Counted from the stretch's first letter, positions 1 to 8,902 are shown. The stretch: 64,000 bases of DNA from Paucibacter sp. KCTC 42545 (GCF_001477625.1 NZ_CP013692.1:2418001-2482000); one strand, 5' to 3'. Numbers and translations are program-made. The notes: a model not told the origin generated them from the sequence alone.

Positions 1-316
1 CTCGCACGAGGTGTTTTGCGTGCTGTTTCTGGATGCCCAGCACCGCCTCATCGCCATGGAAGAAATGTTCAGAGGCACACTCACACAAACCTCTGTTTAC
101 CCACGCGAGGTGGTCAAGCGCGGGCTCGATCTGGGCTGCGCCGCGGTCATCCTGGCGCACAACCACCCCTCGGGTGCCGCCGAACCCTCGCGCGCCGACG
201 AGTTGCTGACCCAGGCACTCAAGAATGCCCTGGCCCTGGTGGACATGCGGGTGCTGGATCATTTGGTGGTGGGCTGCGGCGAGGTGATTTCCCTGGCCGA
301 GCGGGGCCTGATATGA
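1..316 (+). CDS. radC: RadC-family JAB-domain protein, C-terminal part (5' end outside window)
   Basis: This is the C-terminal part of a RadC/JAB1-MPN-like metalloprotein. The reading frame is already open at base 2, so the true start lies to the left of the window. The visible part carries the JAMM-type zinc signature, HNHPSG followed eight residues later by an Asp (SRADELL), after the typical lead-in 'EVFCVLFLD' and the segment '[11 protein letters not shown]'. The tail 'VLDHLVVG...SLAERGLI' is the normal RadC ending, so the 3' end is intact. The stop codon overlaps the ATG of the Smr gene (ATGA), which suggests translational coupling. RadC proteins were once linked to DNA repair, but their biochemical role is not settled. 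Family assignment is firm; function is not. Confidence 0.93.
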   Translation, partial: SHEVFCVLFLDAQHRLIAMEEMFRGTLTQTSVYPREVVKRGLDLGCAAVILAHNHPSGAAEPSRADELLTQALKNALALVDMRVLDHLVVGCGEVISLAERGLI

Positions 317-981
317 GCCACAAAGCCCCCAACAGTTGGCACAGCCTGCAAGACCTCAAACAGCTGCAGCGTGAATTGGCGCTGGCCCGCAAGCTCGAAG
401 AAGAACGGCGCGAACGCTTGGCGGCCGCCCGCCGCTTGGCCGAGCAGGAGCGGCGCATCTTCGAGCTGAGTGTGGGCCAAGTCACCCCGCTGAACCATGC
501 CAGCCGCGCCGAGCACGGCTTGGCCAAGCCCGAGGCCCTGCCCTTGCAGCGAGAGGCCGATGAACGCCAGGCCTTGCTGCAGGCCTTGTCGGACGACTTT
601 GATGTGGACTCGTTGCTGGAGACCGACGACACCCTGTCCTTCCGCCGCCCCGAGATCCCGCCCGAGGTGCTCAACAAGCTGCGGCGCGGCCACTGGAGCC
701 TGCAAGCCCAGTTGGACCTGCACGGCCTGCGCCGCGACCAGGCGCGCGAAGCCCTGGGCACTTTCGTGCAAGACAGCGCCCGCCGCGGCCTGCGCTGCGT
801 CCGCGTGGTGCACGGCAAGGGCAATGGCTCGCCCGGCCGCGAGCCGGTGCTCAAAACCAAGGTCAGGCGCTGGCTGGTGCAAAAAGAACAGGTGCTGGCC
901 TTTGTGCAGGCTCGCGCCAGCGATGGCGGCTGCGGCGCGCTGATGGTCTTGCTGCAAGGCAGCAGCCAGAGCAAGGGCTGA
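313..981 (+). CDS. Smr-domain protein (MutS2 C-terminal-like putative nuclease)
   Basis: A 222-residue protein. Residues about 1-60 are charged and helical ([22 protein letters not shown]), probably a coiled coil. The Smr domain occupies the C-terminal half, with the motif [11 protein letters not shown] followed by the [11 protein letters not shown] loop and the usual ending '[17 protein letters not shown]'. Stand-alone Smr proteins are DNA or RNA endonucleases or binding proteins; the LDxHG and HGxG motifs are the parts conserved for activity. The ATG at 313 was chosen over the longer upstream frame because it overlaps the radC stop codon by four bases and the upstream part lies over the RadC coding frame. 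The homologue's cellular role in Burkholderiales is unknown to me. Confidence 0.9.
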   Translation: MSHKAPNSWHSLQDLKQLQRELALARKLEEERRERLAAARRLAEQERRIFELSVGQVTPLNHASRAEHGLAKPEALPLQREADERQALLQALSDDFDVDSLLETDDTLSFRRPEIPPEVLNKLRRGHWSLQAQLDLHGLRRDQAREALGTFVQDSARRGLRCVRVVHGKGNGSPGREPVLKTKVRRWLVQKEQVLAFVQARASDGGCGALMVLLQGSSQSKG

Positions 982-1142
982 GTCGCCCACGCCTGCAACG
1001 AGCAATCAGAAGCGCGAGGCGCAGGCTGATAGCAGCTTGAGCCGCCTACGCTTCAGCTAGATCTGACAGCGCTTGTCGCCCTCCTCGACCCCAAACTCAA
1101 CAACGGGTTGACGGCATCACGGCCACTGCCGCATGTCGACGT

Positions 1143-1170
1143 TTGACTGCGCCCAATTTCTTAATATATT
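1143..1170 (+). promoter_or_regulatory. Candidate sigma-70 promoter for the C69 dipeptidase gene
   Basis: TTGACT (1143-1148), a 16-base spacer and TATATT (1165-1170) form a near-consensus -35/-10 pair. It lies inside a conspicuously A+T-rich patch in a G+C-rich neighbourhood, about 80 bases before the ATG at 1250. The rest of the 982-1249 gap shows no gene and no convincing terminator for the radC/smr pair. Confidence 0.55.
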
Positions 1171-1249
1171 ATCGGTATACAAATTTTCGACAGCGGCCCG
1201 CGACCGACGCGGCTCGCCTCAGCAGCACCAGAAAGCGCAAGGTTTATTG

Positions 1250-2833
1250 ATGTGTACCGTCATCGCCGTCGGACGACTCGCCAGTGCGGATGGCAGCACC
1301 TTGCTCAGCCATTCAGACACCGGGCGCGATTCGCGCATCCGCAAAGTGCCTGCGGCCGACCATGCGCCGGGTGCCAAGGCGCCCGTCTACTTCGGCATCC
1401 AAGACAGCTTCTCCGCTGACCTGACGCATTACGGCGAGGTGATCGGCGAGATCGAGCAGGTGGCCCACACCTACGCTTATTTCCACTCCGCCTACTCGCA
1501 CATCAACGAGCATCAGCTGGCCATCGTCGAGAGCACCACCTCGCAACGGCCCGAGCTGCGCTGCCTGCGCGGCGAGGGTGAGCAGATCATGACCATCGAG
1601 CAAGCGATGGTGTTCGCCTTGCAACGCTGCCGCCACCCGCGCGAAGCGATTGCGCTGATTGGCGAGCTAATGGAGCGCTACGGCTTTTTGTGTTCCTGCG
1701 GCGAAGGCAGTGAGTTGCTGTGCATCGGCGACACCGAGGAGATCTGGGTGATGGAGGTGCTGGGCGTAGGCAAGGGCTGGACCCGCGCCAGCGGCGAGCC
1801 CGGCGCCATCTGGGCCGCCCGCCGCATGCCTGATGACCATGTGATGGTGGCCGCCAACTGGAGCGTGTTGCGCGATCTCAAGCTGGACGATCGCGAAGAT
1901 ACCCTGGCCTGCGCCCATGTCGAGCGCTTTGCCGCGGATCGCGGTTGGTTCGATCCACAAGCCGGCCGGCCTTTCGACTGGCAAGAAGCCTATATCCCCC
2001 TGCCGCGCGAATGGGCCACAGCGCGCCTGTGGTTGTTCTACAGCCAGGTCGCGCCCTCGCTGCGCGCCTGGCCCGAGCGCCAACTGGGTGAGAACCGCTA
2101 TCGCACCTTGGACGCGTACTCGCAAGTGGTGGAGCCGCTGTCCATTTACCCGCTGTCGGTTCGGCCAGAGAAGCCGCTGTCCTTGCAGGACCTCATGGCC
2201 TTCCACCGCTCGACCTTCGAGCAGACCATCTACGACATCAGCGAACAGCCGCAGTGGTATGTGATGAATGAGCAAGGCGGGCTGGAGAAAAGCCCGCTGG
2301 CCACGCCCTTCCCCACACCGGAGCTGCGGCGCTTGCTTAAGCTGACGCCCCGGCGCACGGTGGCGCGACACTTCGGTTTCTATGCCGTGATCTGCCAGCT
2401 GCGCAGCGGCTTGCCTGAGGACATGGCCGGGGTTTACTGGGTGGCGCTGCACAACCCGCATGTCAGCACCTGGCTGCCCTGCCCCATCGGCACCCTGAGC
2501 ATGCCGGACAGCTTTTGCGAGTACGACCCGGCGCAGTACAGCGACACCTCGGCCCGCTGGTGCATCGACTTCGTCGACAACCTGATGCAGCTGGCCTACC
2601 AAAAAGCGCTGCCGCTGCTCAAGGCGATCCGCGACCCTTACGAGGCCGAGCTGCATGCGCGCTGGCAGGCGCTGGATGCGCAGCTGCAGGCCATGCCTGC
2701 ACCAAAAGATCAGCACCAGCGCCAGCAGATGATCACCGAGTTTGTGCTGCGCGAAGGCGCCGCTATTCCGGGCTCGTACATCGGCATCCGCAACCGCCTG
2801 ATCGTGGCGCTGACCCATACCCGCAACACCTGA
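1250..2833 (+). CDS. C69-family dipeptidase (N-terminal nucleophile hydrolase)
   Basis: A 527-residue peptidase of family C69 (PepD-like dipeptidases, related to U34). The frame is open from 1133, but the ATG at 1250 is preferred: it puts Cys at residue 2 (MCTVIAVG), and C69 enzymes use an exposed N-terminal Cys as the catalytic nucleophile. An AAGG stands seven bases upstream. The following 'ASADGSTLLSHSDTG' and the later 'GVYWVALHNPHVSTWLPCPIG' stretch fit the family. No signal peptide is seen at this start, so a cytosolic role in dipeptide hydrolysis is likely. It lies 33 bp before a collagenase-like lipoprotein gene and upstream of amino-acid catabolic genes, which suggests peptide scavenging. 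The exact substrate is unknown. Confidence 0.88.
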   Translation: MCTVIAVGRLASADGSTLLSHSDTGRDSRIRKVPAADHAPGAKAPVYFGIQDSFSADLTHYGEVIGEIEQVAHTYAYFHSAYSHINEHQLAIVESTTSQRPELRCLRGEGEQIMTIEQAMVFALQRCRHPREAIALIGELMERYGFLCSCGEGSELLCIGDTEEIWVMEVLGVGKGWTRASGEPGAIWAARRMPDDHVMVAANWSVLRDLKLDDREDTLACAHVERFAADRGWFDPQAGRPFDWQEAYIPLPREWATARLWLFYSQVAPSLRAWPERQLGENRYRTLDAYSQVVEPLSIYPLSVRPEKPLSLQDLMAFHRSTFEQTIYDISEQPQWYVMNEQGGLEKSPLATPFPTPELRRLLKLTPRRTVARHFGFYAVICQLRSGLPEDMAGVYWVALHNPHVSTWLPCPIGTLSMPDSFCEYDPAQYSDTSARWCIDFVDNLMQLAYQKALPLLKAIRDPYEAELHARWQALDAQLQAMPAPKDQHQRQQMITEFVLREGAAIPGSYIGIRNRLIVALTHTRNT

Positions 2834-2866
2834 GCCCGGCCGCTGTTTGCCCAGGAGCCGCTGATT

Positions 2867-3850
2867 TTGAATATGCAACTCACCCATCGATTTCTGGCCC
2901 TGCTAGGCGCCACATGGCTGGCGGGCTGCGCCGGCATCGCGCCCGCGACGAACCCAGTGAGCAACCCGGCAGCCAGCGAGAGCGGCGTTGCGCCGGTCGA
3001 GCAAATCCTGAGCCGCCAACACCGTTGCAGCGCCAGCCTGAGCCTGCGCTCGCAAGCCTTGCTGCCCGCGCAAGAGGCCACCATCTGCCAGGACCTGGCC
3101 GCCATCGAGCTGCGCTTTCACCAGCTGTTTCAAACAGCAGGCAAGCCCGTTGCGCATGACCTGAATGACTCGCTGCGCGCCAATATCTACGCCTCCAGCG
3201 ATGCCTTCAAACGCCACGCCGGTGCGCATTTCAATATGCCCACCAATAACGGCGGCATGTATCTGGAAGGTCTGCCCGACCGCGCCGGCAATCAGGCCGA
3301 GTTTGTGGCCAACCAGAACAAGGACGGCACGGTGCTCAATCTGGGCCACGAATTTGTGCACTATCTGGACGGGCGCTACAACCTCTACGGCGACTTCTGC
3401 GCCAATCTGCACGACTCCCACGACGCACCCGAGAACTGCTCCAAGCCAGCGCCCTTGACGCCCTATCTGGTCTGGTGGACCGAAGGCATCGCCGAATACA
3501 TCGCTCACGGCGACAAGAACCCCAAGGCGGTGGCCCTGGCCCTCGATGAAAAGCGCTATGCGCTGAGCGAGCTATTCGACACCGGCTACATCAGCAATGG
3601 CGGCTCGCCGCGCGTCTACAGCTGGGGCTATCTGGCCGTGCGTTTCATGATGGAGCGCCACCGGGCCGAGCTGGAACAGATGCTGAGCTTCACCCGCCGC
3701 GGCGACTATCCGCGCTACCAGGCCCTGCTGCGCGGCTGGGGCAGCCGCTTCGATGGCGAGTTCAGCCAATGGCTGCAGCAGATTCAGCCCGGCGCGACAT
3801 CTGCAGGCGCGGCCGGCGCCGACAACGCGCAAGCCAAGCCCGCGCACTGA
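2867..3850 (+). CDS. Small M9 (collagenase-like) metalloprotease lipoprotein
   Basis: A 327-residue protein with a lipoprotein signal (hydrophobic stretch ending in the lipobox LAGC, Cys about residue 21). The zinc site is HEFVHYLDGRY (HExxH) followed by the gluzincin-type WWTEGIAEY, the arrangement of the catalytic subdomain of family M9 collagenases from Vibrio and Clostridium. Those enzymes are much longer; here the activator domain and C-terminal collagen-binding or PKD domains are absent, so this is a minimal, membrane-anchored version. The TTG at 2867 has AGGAG nine bases upstream and gives the same signal peptide as the ATG at 2873. Collagen or gelatin as substrate is an inference from the family; another extracellular protein is possible. 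Confidence 0.8.
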   Translation: MNMQLTHRFLALLGATWLAGCAGIAPATNPVSNPAASESGVAPVEQILSRQHRCSASLSLRSQALLPAQEATICQDLAAIELRFHQLFQTAGKPVAHDLNDSLRANIYASSDAFKRHAGAHFNMPTNNGGMYLEGLPDRAGNQAEFVANQNKDGTVLNLGHEFVHYLDGRYNLYGDFCANLHDSHDAPENCSKPAPLTPYLVWWTEGIAEYIAHGDKNPKAVALALDEKRYALSELFDTGYISNGGSPRVYSWGYLAVRFMMERHRAELEQMLSFTRRGDYPRYQALLRGWGSRFDGEFSQWLQQIQPGATSAGAAGADNAQAKPAH

Positions 3851-3943
3851 TCCCGCGAGCTTTGTACCTACTTCTCCCTGAGTTCCTCTGACCTCTCTCT
3901 GTCTCTGTCTCTCACTTTCATCCACTCCCAACAAGGATTCCCC

Positions 3944-4840
3944 ATGTGGCAAGGCGTCATCCCCGCAGTAACCAGCAAATTCCACGCTGACGGTTCACTC
4001 GACTTCCCCGAAATGGAGCGCTGCTTCCAGCTGCAGATGGACGCTGGCTGTGACGGCCTGATCGCCTGCGGCTCCTTGGGCGAGGGCCCGATGCTTTCGC
4101 ACGAAGAGCGCGTGGCCGTGCTGAAGACGGCCAAGCAAATCAGCGGCAGCAAGCCCGCCATCCTGACCGTGGCCGAAGCCTCTACCCGCGACGCATGCGC
4201 CCTGGCGCGCAAAGCGGCCGAAGCCGGCGCCGATGGCCTGATGGTGGTGCCCAGCACCATCTATCACACCGACCACCGCGAGACCGTGGCGAACCTGCGC
4301 GCCATTGCCGCCGCCGGTGATCTGCCCATCATGATCTACAGCAACCGCGTGGCCTACCGCGTGGATGTCACCACCGACATCCTGGAAGAGCTGGCCGATG
4401 ACCCGCGTTTCGTCGCCGTCAAGGAAAGCAGCGACGACATCCGCCGCAGCACCGAAATCATCAACCGCCTGGGCTCGCGCTACGACGTCTTCACCGGCGT
4501 GGACAACCTGGCTTTCGAAGCCCTGGCCGTCGGCGCCGTGGGCTGGGTGGCCGGCCTGGTGGTGGCCTTCCCCAAGGAAACCGTAGCCATCTACAAGCTG
4601 ATGCAAGCCAAGCGTTACGACGAGGCCCTGGCCATCTACCGCTGGTTCCGCCCGCTGCTGGATCTGGATGTGTCCAGCTATTTGGTGCAGAACCTCAAGC
4701 TGGTGGAAGCGCTGGTGATCGATTCCAACGACCGCGTCCGCGCCCCGCGCCTGCCGCTGGCCGGTGAGCAGCGCGCCCGCGTCGAAGCCCTGGTGCGCCA
4801 GGCTTTGGCCAAGCGCCCCACCCTGCCTACCCTGGCCTGA
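3944..4840 (+). CDS. DapA-family lyase, probable 1-pyrroline-4-hydroxy-2-carboxylate deaminase
   Basis: A 298-residue TIM-barrel protein of the dihydrodipicolinate synthase family. Lys160 (VAVKESSDD) is the Schiff-base lysine and Tyr132 (IYSNR) the partner tyrosine. The phosphate-loop-like segment reads GSLGEG instead of the GTTGE of true DapA, so lysine biosynthesis is unlikely. The next gene is a 2-oxoglutarate semialdehyde dehydrogenase and the third a DadA-like oxidase, the set expected for D-hydroxyproline breakdown, in which this enzyme deaminates pyrroline-4-hydroxy-2-carboxylate to 2-oxoglutarate semialdehyde. The alternative is 5-dehydro-4-deoxyglucarate dehydratase, which gives the same product in the glucarate route. 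A clear AAGGA lies six bases before the ATG. Confidence 0.8.
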   Translation: MWQGVIPAVTSKFHADGSLDFPEMERCFQLQMDAGCDGLIACGSLGEGPMLSHEERVAVLKTAKQISGSKPAILTVAEASTRDACALARKAAEAGADGLMVVPSTIYHTDHRETVANLRAIAAAGDLPIMIYSNRVAYRVDVTTDILEELADDPRFVAVKESSDDIRRSTEIINRLGSRYDVFTGVDNLAFEALAVGAVGWVAGLVVAFPKETVAIYKLMQAKRYDEALAIYRWFRPLLDLDVSSYLVQNLKLVEALVIDSNDRVRAPRLPLAGEQRARVEALVRQALAKRPTLPTLA

Positions 4841-4862
4841 TGTTTTGACCCGCGAGCGCAGC

Positions 4863-6305
4863 ATGGATTTCAATAGCTTCATCGGTGGCGAATGGCTGGC
4901 CACAGCCCAAGCCACTTTCGCCCAGCCCAATATCAACCCCTCGGACACCAGCGACCTGATCGGGCATGCCCATCATGTAGGCGAGGGTGCGGTGGACCAG
5001 GCCATCGCCGCCGCGGCCGCCGCCGCGCCAGCCTGGGCGCGCAGCACGCCACAGCAGCGCTTTGATGTGCTGGACCAGATCGGCAGCGAGATCCTGGCGC
5101 GCCGCGAGGAATTGGGCCGGCTGCTCTCGCGGGAAGAAGGCAAAACCTTGCCCGAGGGCATTGGCGAGGTCACTCGGGCCGGCCACATCTTCAAGTTCTT
5201 CGCTGGCGAGGCACTGCGCCAGGCCGGCGAGTTGCTGGCTTCGGTGCGGCCCGGCATTGAAATCGATGTCCGGCGCGAGCCAGTGGGCGTGGTGGGGCTG
5301 ATCGCGCCCTGGAACTTCCCCATCGCCATCCCCGCCTGGAAGATCGCCCCGGCCCTGGCGTATGGCAATGCGGTGGTGTTCAAGCCCGCCGATCTGGTGC
5401 CGGGCAGCAGCTGGGCCTTGGCCGAGATCATTTCGCGCTCGGGCCTGCCCGCCGGCGTGTTCAACCTCGTGTTCGCGCGCGGCTCGGTCGTGGGCCCGCG
5501 CCTGGTCGACAGCCCGCTGGTCAACGCCATCAGCTTCACCGGCTCGGTCGCCACCGGGCGCGGCCTGGCGGCGGCCTGCGGGGCCAAGCTGAAAAAGCTG
5601 CAGCTGGAGATGGGCGGCAAGAACCCCCTGGTCGTGCTGGACGATGCCGACCTGGGTCTGGCCGTCAATGCCGCGGTGCAAGGCGCGTTCTACTCCACCG
5701 GCCAGCGCTGCACCGCGTCCAGCCGCTTCATCGTCACCGAAGGCATTCACGACCGTTTCGTGAACGCCTGCGGCGAAGCGCTGGCGGCCTTGAAGGTCGG
5801 CCATGCGCTGGAAGCCGGCACGCAGATCGGCCCGGTGGTCGACGCGACCCAGCTTGAACTGGACCTGGCCTATGTGGCCATCGCCCAAGATCAAGGTGGG
5901 CGCCTGCTTTGCGGCGGCGAGCGCTTGCAGCGCGCGACCACCGGCTTCTACATGAGCCCGGCCCTGATCACCGACACCAGCCCCGAGATGCGCATCAACC
6001 GCGAGGAAGTGTTTGGCCCGGTGGCCAGCGTGTGCCGCGTCAAGGACTACGAGGCCGCACTGGCCATGGCCAATGACACCGAGTTCGGCTTGGCGGCAGG
6101 CATCTGCACCAACTCCCTCAAGCTGGCCAATCACTTCAAGGCCAATGCCCAGGCGGGCATGGTGATGGTCAACCTGCCGACGGCTGGCGTGGACTATCAC
6201 GTGCCCTTCGGCGGCCGCAAGGGCAGCAGCTTCGGTTCGCGCGAGCAAGGCCGTTATGCGGCCGAGTTCTACACCACGGTGAAGACCAGTTATGTCTCGG
6301 CTTGA
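4863..6305 (+). CDS. Aldehyde dehydrogenase, probable 2-oxoglutarate semialdehyde dehydrogenase
   Basis: A 480-residue NAD(P)-dependent aldehyde dehydrogenase of normal family length. The Rossmann part shows 'GLIAPWNFPIAIPAWKIAPAL' and 'FTGSVATG', the general base is Glu in LEMGGKN, and the nucleophile is Cys in GQRCTAS. The C-terminal 'GMVMVNLPTAGVDYHVPFGGRKGSS' resembles 2-oxoglutarate semialdehyde and succinate semialdehyde dehydrogenases. In this context it would oxidise 2-oxoglutarate semialdehyde to 2-oxoglutarate, feeding the TCA cycle. The frame runs upstream over the previous gene, but the ATG at 4863 matches the family N-terminus (FIGGEWL). It overlaps the next gene by 14 bases. Confidence 0.85.
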   Translation: MDFNSFIGGEWLATAQATFAQPNINPSDTSDLIGHAHHVGEGAVDQAIAAAAAAAPAWARSTPQQRFDVLDQIGSEILARREELGRLLSREEGKTLPEGIGEVTRAGHIFKFFAGEALRQAGELLASVRPGIEIDVRREPVGVVGLIAPWNFPIAIPAWKIAPALAYGNAVVFKPADLVPGSSWALAEIISRSGLPAGVFNLVFARGSVVGPRLVDSPLVNAISFTGSVATGRGLAAACGAKLKKLQLEMGGKNPLVVLDDADLGLAVNAAVQGAFYSTGQRCTASSRFIVTEGIHDRFVNACGEALAALKVGHALEAGTQIGPVVDATQLELDLAYVAIAQDQGGRLLCGGERLQRATTGFYMSPALITDTSPEMRINREEVFGPVASVCRVKDYEAALAMANDTEFGLAAGICTNSLKLANHFKANAQAGMVMVNLPTAGVDYHVPFGGRKGSSFGSREQGRYAAEFYTTVKTSYVSA

Positions 6306-7647
6306 AGCCCGGGACCGGGATTGGCTGACGCGCCTGATGACACCGCCCTCGCCGGCACTGAACGAATCAGCCCCGCCACCCTTGGCGGCGCAGGAAAACA
6401 CGGCCCAAGTGCTGGTGATCGGCGCGGGCATCATCGGCCTGGCCACCGCCTTGCGCTTGCTGCAAGAGGGGCATCAGGTCACGGTGATTGACCGCAGCGG
6501 CGTGGCCGCCGAGGCCAGCCGGGGCAATGCCGGGGCCTTTGCTTTCTCGGACGTGCTGCCGCTCGCCTCGCCGGGCATCCTGCGGCAGGCGCCCAAATGG
6601 CTGCTGGATCCCCTCGGGCCTTTGTCCCTGCGGCCCAGCTATCTGCCACGCATCGCGCCCTGGCTATGGCGCTTCTGGCGCGCTAGCCAGCCCAGCCAAG
6701 TGGCGGCCAGCACCACGGCCCAGGCCGCGCTGCTGCGCTTGTCGGCCCAGGAGACGCCGGCCATGCTGGCCGCGGCAGGGGCCTCGGCCCTGCTGCGCGA
6801 AGACGGCGCCTTGCATCTCTACGAAAGCGAAGCCGAATGGCAAGCTAGCGCCGCCGGCTGGGCCCTGCGGCAAGCGCACGGTATCGCGTTCGAACACCTG
6901 CATGGCCAGGCCGCGCTGGCGCGCTTGCAACCGGGTTTGAGCGATCGTTTGGTGGCCGGCACCTTTGTGCCGGGCTGGAAAACCATTGCCGACCCGCTGC
7001 AGCTCTGCCTGCACCTGGCCCAGGCCGTGCAAGCGGCCGGCGGGCGTTTGCGCCAGGCTCAAGCCCTGAGTCTGCGTGCCGGCCCACGCGCCGTGTCCGT
7101 GCAGCTTCAAGGCGGCGGCAGCCTGCAAGCTCAGCAGCTGGTGTTGTGCGGCGGCGCTTGGTCCCACCAGCTGGCAGCCAGCTTGGGCGACAAGATTCCG
7201 CTGGAAACTGAACGCGGCTACAACACCACCCTGCCCGAGCCGGGCTTTGAGCTGCGCCGCCAACTCACCTTCGGCGCCCACGGCTTTGTGGTGACGCCGC
7301 TGAGCTGCGGCATTCGGGTCGGTGGCGCAGTGGAACTGGGCGGCTTGCGGGCGCCACCCAACTTTGCGCGCGCCGACGCCTTGCTGGCCAAGGCCCAGGC
7401 CTTCATGCCAGGCTTGAACGCGCAGGGCGGCAAGCAGTGGATGGGCTTTCGGCCCTCGCTGCCCGACTCTTTGCCGGCCATCGGTTATGCCCCGGCAGAT
7501 CAGCGCGTGATCTACGCCTTTGGCCACGGCCATCTGGGCCTGACCCAAAGTGCGGCCACGGCCAAGCTGGTGGCGGAGTTGGTGGCCGGGCGCAGCACCA
7601 GCCTGGACTTGAAGCCCTTGCGGCCCGGGCGCTTCTCGGGGCGCTAA
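6292..7647 (+). CDS. FAD-dependent D-amino acid oxidase/dehydrogenase, probable D-hydroxyproline dehydrogenase
   Basis: A 451-residue DadA/glycine-oxidase-type flavoprotein. The FAD-binding motif VIGAGIIGLATA lies near residue 42, after a family-atypical N-terminal extension of about 38 residues, so a later start such as the ATG at 6337 is possible. The C-terminal 'RPSLPDSLPAIGYA' and 'FGHGHLGLTQS' segments are typical of D-amino acid dehydrogenases. With the preceding lyase and semialdehyde dehydrogenase it fits oxidation of cis-4-hydroxy-D-proline to the pyrroline. No 4-hydroxyproline 2-epimerase is in the window, so the upper step is missing here. The 3' end overlaps the convergent globin gene by four bases. 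Confidence 0.8.
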   Translation: MSRLEARDRDWLTRLMTPPSPALNESAPPPLAAQENTAQVLVIGAGIIGLATALRLLQEGHQVTVIDRSGVAAEASRGNAGAFAFSDVLPLASPGILRQAPKWLLDPLGPLSLRPSYLPRIAPWLWRFWRASQPSQVAASTTAQAALLRLSAQETPAMLAAAGASALLREDGALHLYESEAEWQASAAGWALRQAHGIAFEHLHGQAALARLQPGLSDRLVAGTFVPGWKTIADPLQLCLHLAQAVQAAGGRLRQAQALSLRAGPRAVSVQLQGGGSLQAQQLVLCGGAWSHQLAASLGDKIPLETERGYNTTLPEPGFELRRQLTFGAHGFVVTPLSCGIRVGGAVELGGLRAPPNFARADALLAKAQAFMPGLNAQGGKQWMGFRPSLPDSLPAIGYAPADQRVIYAFGHGHLGLTQSAATAKLVAELVAGRSTSLDLKPLRPGRFSGR

Positions 7648-8063
7648 ACGACCCTGCTAACGCCGGGCTGGTTGACCATCCAGTCCGCCGTGCCCTGGAA
7701 GGACTCACCCAGGCGCTGCTGCAAGGCCGGGTCGAGGGCGCATTCCGCCATCGCCTGCCGCATGCAGCTCATCCATTGGTCCCGCTCAAGCGGGCCAATT
7801 TTGAAGGGCATGTGGCGCGCGCGCAGGCGCGGGTGGCCGAAACGCTCCACGAAATAGTCGGGCCCGCCCAACCAGCCGCACAAAAACCAGTGCAGCTTGT
7901 CGCGCGAACCTTCCAGCGTCGTGGGGTGCAGGCTGCGCAACTGGGCGTAGCCGGGCTCCAGATCCATCAGGTCGTAGAAGCGGTCAACCAAGCCGCGCAC
8001 GGCGGCCTCGCCACCGATCCAGGCGAATGCGGTATTGGCCGCTTCAGTGCTGTCCTGGCTCAT
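7644..8063 (-). CDS. Group II truncated haemoglobin
   Basis: A 139-residue truncated globin. The hallmark group II stretch is present: WLGGPDYF, then ERFGHPRLRARHMPF carrying the proximal-side His, then RDQWMSCM with the conserved Trp. Group II trHbs bind O2 or NO and are linked to NO/ROS detoxification or oxygen-dependent chemistry. The start codon at 8063 overlaps the stop of the FlhG-like gene (ATGA), so it is the last cistron of a three-gene operon with a diguanylate cyclase and a ParA/MinD ATPase. Its 3' end overlaps the convergent oxidase gene by four bases, leaving no room for a terminator between them. Confidence 0.92.
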   Translation of the reverse strand: MSQDSTEAANTAFAWIGGEAAVRGLVDRFYDLMDLEPGYAQLRSLHPTTLEGSRDKLHWFLCGWLGGPDYFVERFGHPRLRARHMPFKIGPLERDQWMSCMRQAMAECALDPALQQRLGESFQGTADWMVNQPGVSRVV

Positions 8064-8902
8064 TTTTCAAGCAGCTTGGCGGCCAACGCCTTGATGCACT
8101 GCGCCGCGTCGGACCCGGGGAAATGCTCCAACACCAGCTGGCGTTTGAGCACGGCCTGGCGCACTGCCACATCCATCTTGACCTCGCCCATCAGCTCCAG
8201 CTTGAAGGTCTGGCCCGGCTTGGGGCCGACAAAGCGTTGCAAAACCTGCTGCAGCTGGCCGCAAATCAAGCGACCTTCGCCGACCCGGTTGGTCTGGTTC
8301 ACCACCAAACCCACCTCGCGGCGGTCTTGCTGCGTCGCCAGCACCTTGATGGTGGCGTAGGCATCGGTCAGCGAGGTTGGCTCCGGCGTGGCGACCACCA
8401 GCACTTGCGTGGCCATGGACACGGCAAACAGCACCACATCCGAGATGCCCGCGCCGGTATCCAGCAAGATCCAATCGAAACGCGGGCGCACGGCCTCCAC
8501 AATGTCCAGCAGCTTGTCGCGCACCTCGGGCGTCAGGCGCGAATATTCCACCATGCCGGATCCAGCCAGCAGCACATGGAAGCCGCCCGGCGCCGGCAAA
8601 ATCGCCTGCTCCAGCGTGGCTTTTTCGGTGAAGACATCGTGCAGCGTCAGCTTGGGATGCAGATTCAGCACCACATCCAAATTAGCCAGGCCCAGGTCGG
8701 CGTCCAGCACCAGCACCCGCTCGCCGCGTGCAGCCAGGGCGGCGGCCAAATTGGCCGTCACAAAGGTTTTGCCAACACCGCCCTTGCCACTGGTCACGGC
8801 CACGGTGCGGGCGCCAGGGCCACGGGGCGCCGGTTTGCGGGTCACAGATGTGGCGGGGTTCACCGGCACTGGGCTTGCAGCAGGATCCATGCTCGTACTC
8901 AT
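8060..8902 (-). CDS. MinD/ParA-family ATPase, FlhG (FleN/YlxH)-like
   Basis: A 280-residue deviant-Walker ATPase. After a short Pro/Ala-rich leader it shows the Walker A motif SGKGGVGKT near residue 38, 'VLVLDADLGLANLDVVL' typical of FlhG, the Walker B-type 'WILLDTGAGIS', and 'VVNQTN'. FlhG/FleN proteins limit flagellar number and placement, and some bind regulators or GGDEF proteins. No flagellar genes surround it, so a role in flagellar placement is only a family inference. The ATG at 8902 was chosen over the longer frame because it overlaps the diguanylate cyclase stop (ATGA) and has AGGAAAG six bases upstream. It is in turn coupled to the globin gene by a second ATGA overlap. Confidence 0.85.
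   Translation of the reverse strand: MSTSMDPAASPVPVNPATSVTRKPAPRGPGARTVAVTSGKGGVGKTFVTANLAAALAARGERVLVLDADLGLANLDVVLNLHPKLTLHDVFTEKATLEQAILPAPGGFHVLLAGSGMVEYSRLTPEVRDKLLDIVEAVRPRFDWILLDTGAGISDVVLFAVSMATQVLVVATPEPTSLTDAYATIKVLATQQDRREVGLVVNQTNRVGEGRLICGQLQQVLQRFVGPKPGQTFKLELMGEVKMDVAVRQAVLKRQLVLEHFPGSDAAQCIKALAAKLLEK

Noticed and set aside
3944..4840. True dapA (4-hydroxy-tetrahydrodipicolinate synthase)
   Set aside because: The loop reads GSLGEG rather than GTTGE, and the gene is grouped with catabolic semialdehyde dehydrogenase and oxidase genes, not with lysine biosynthesis.
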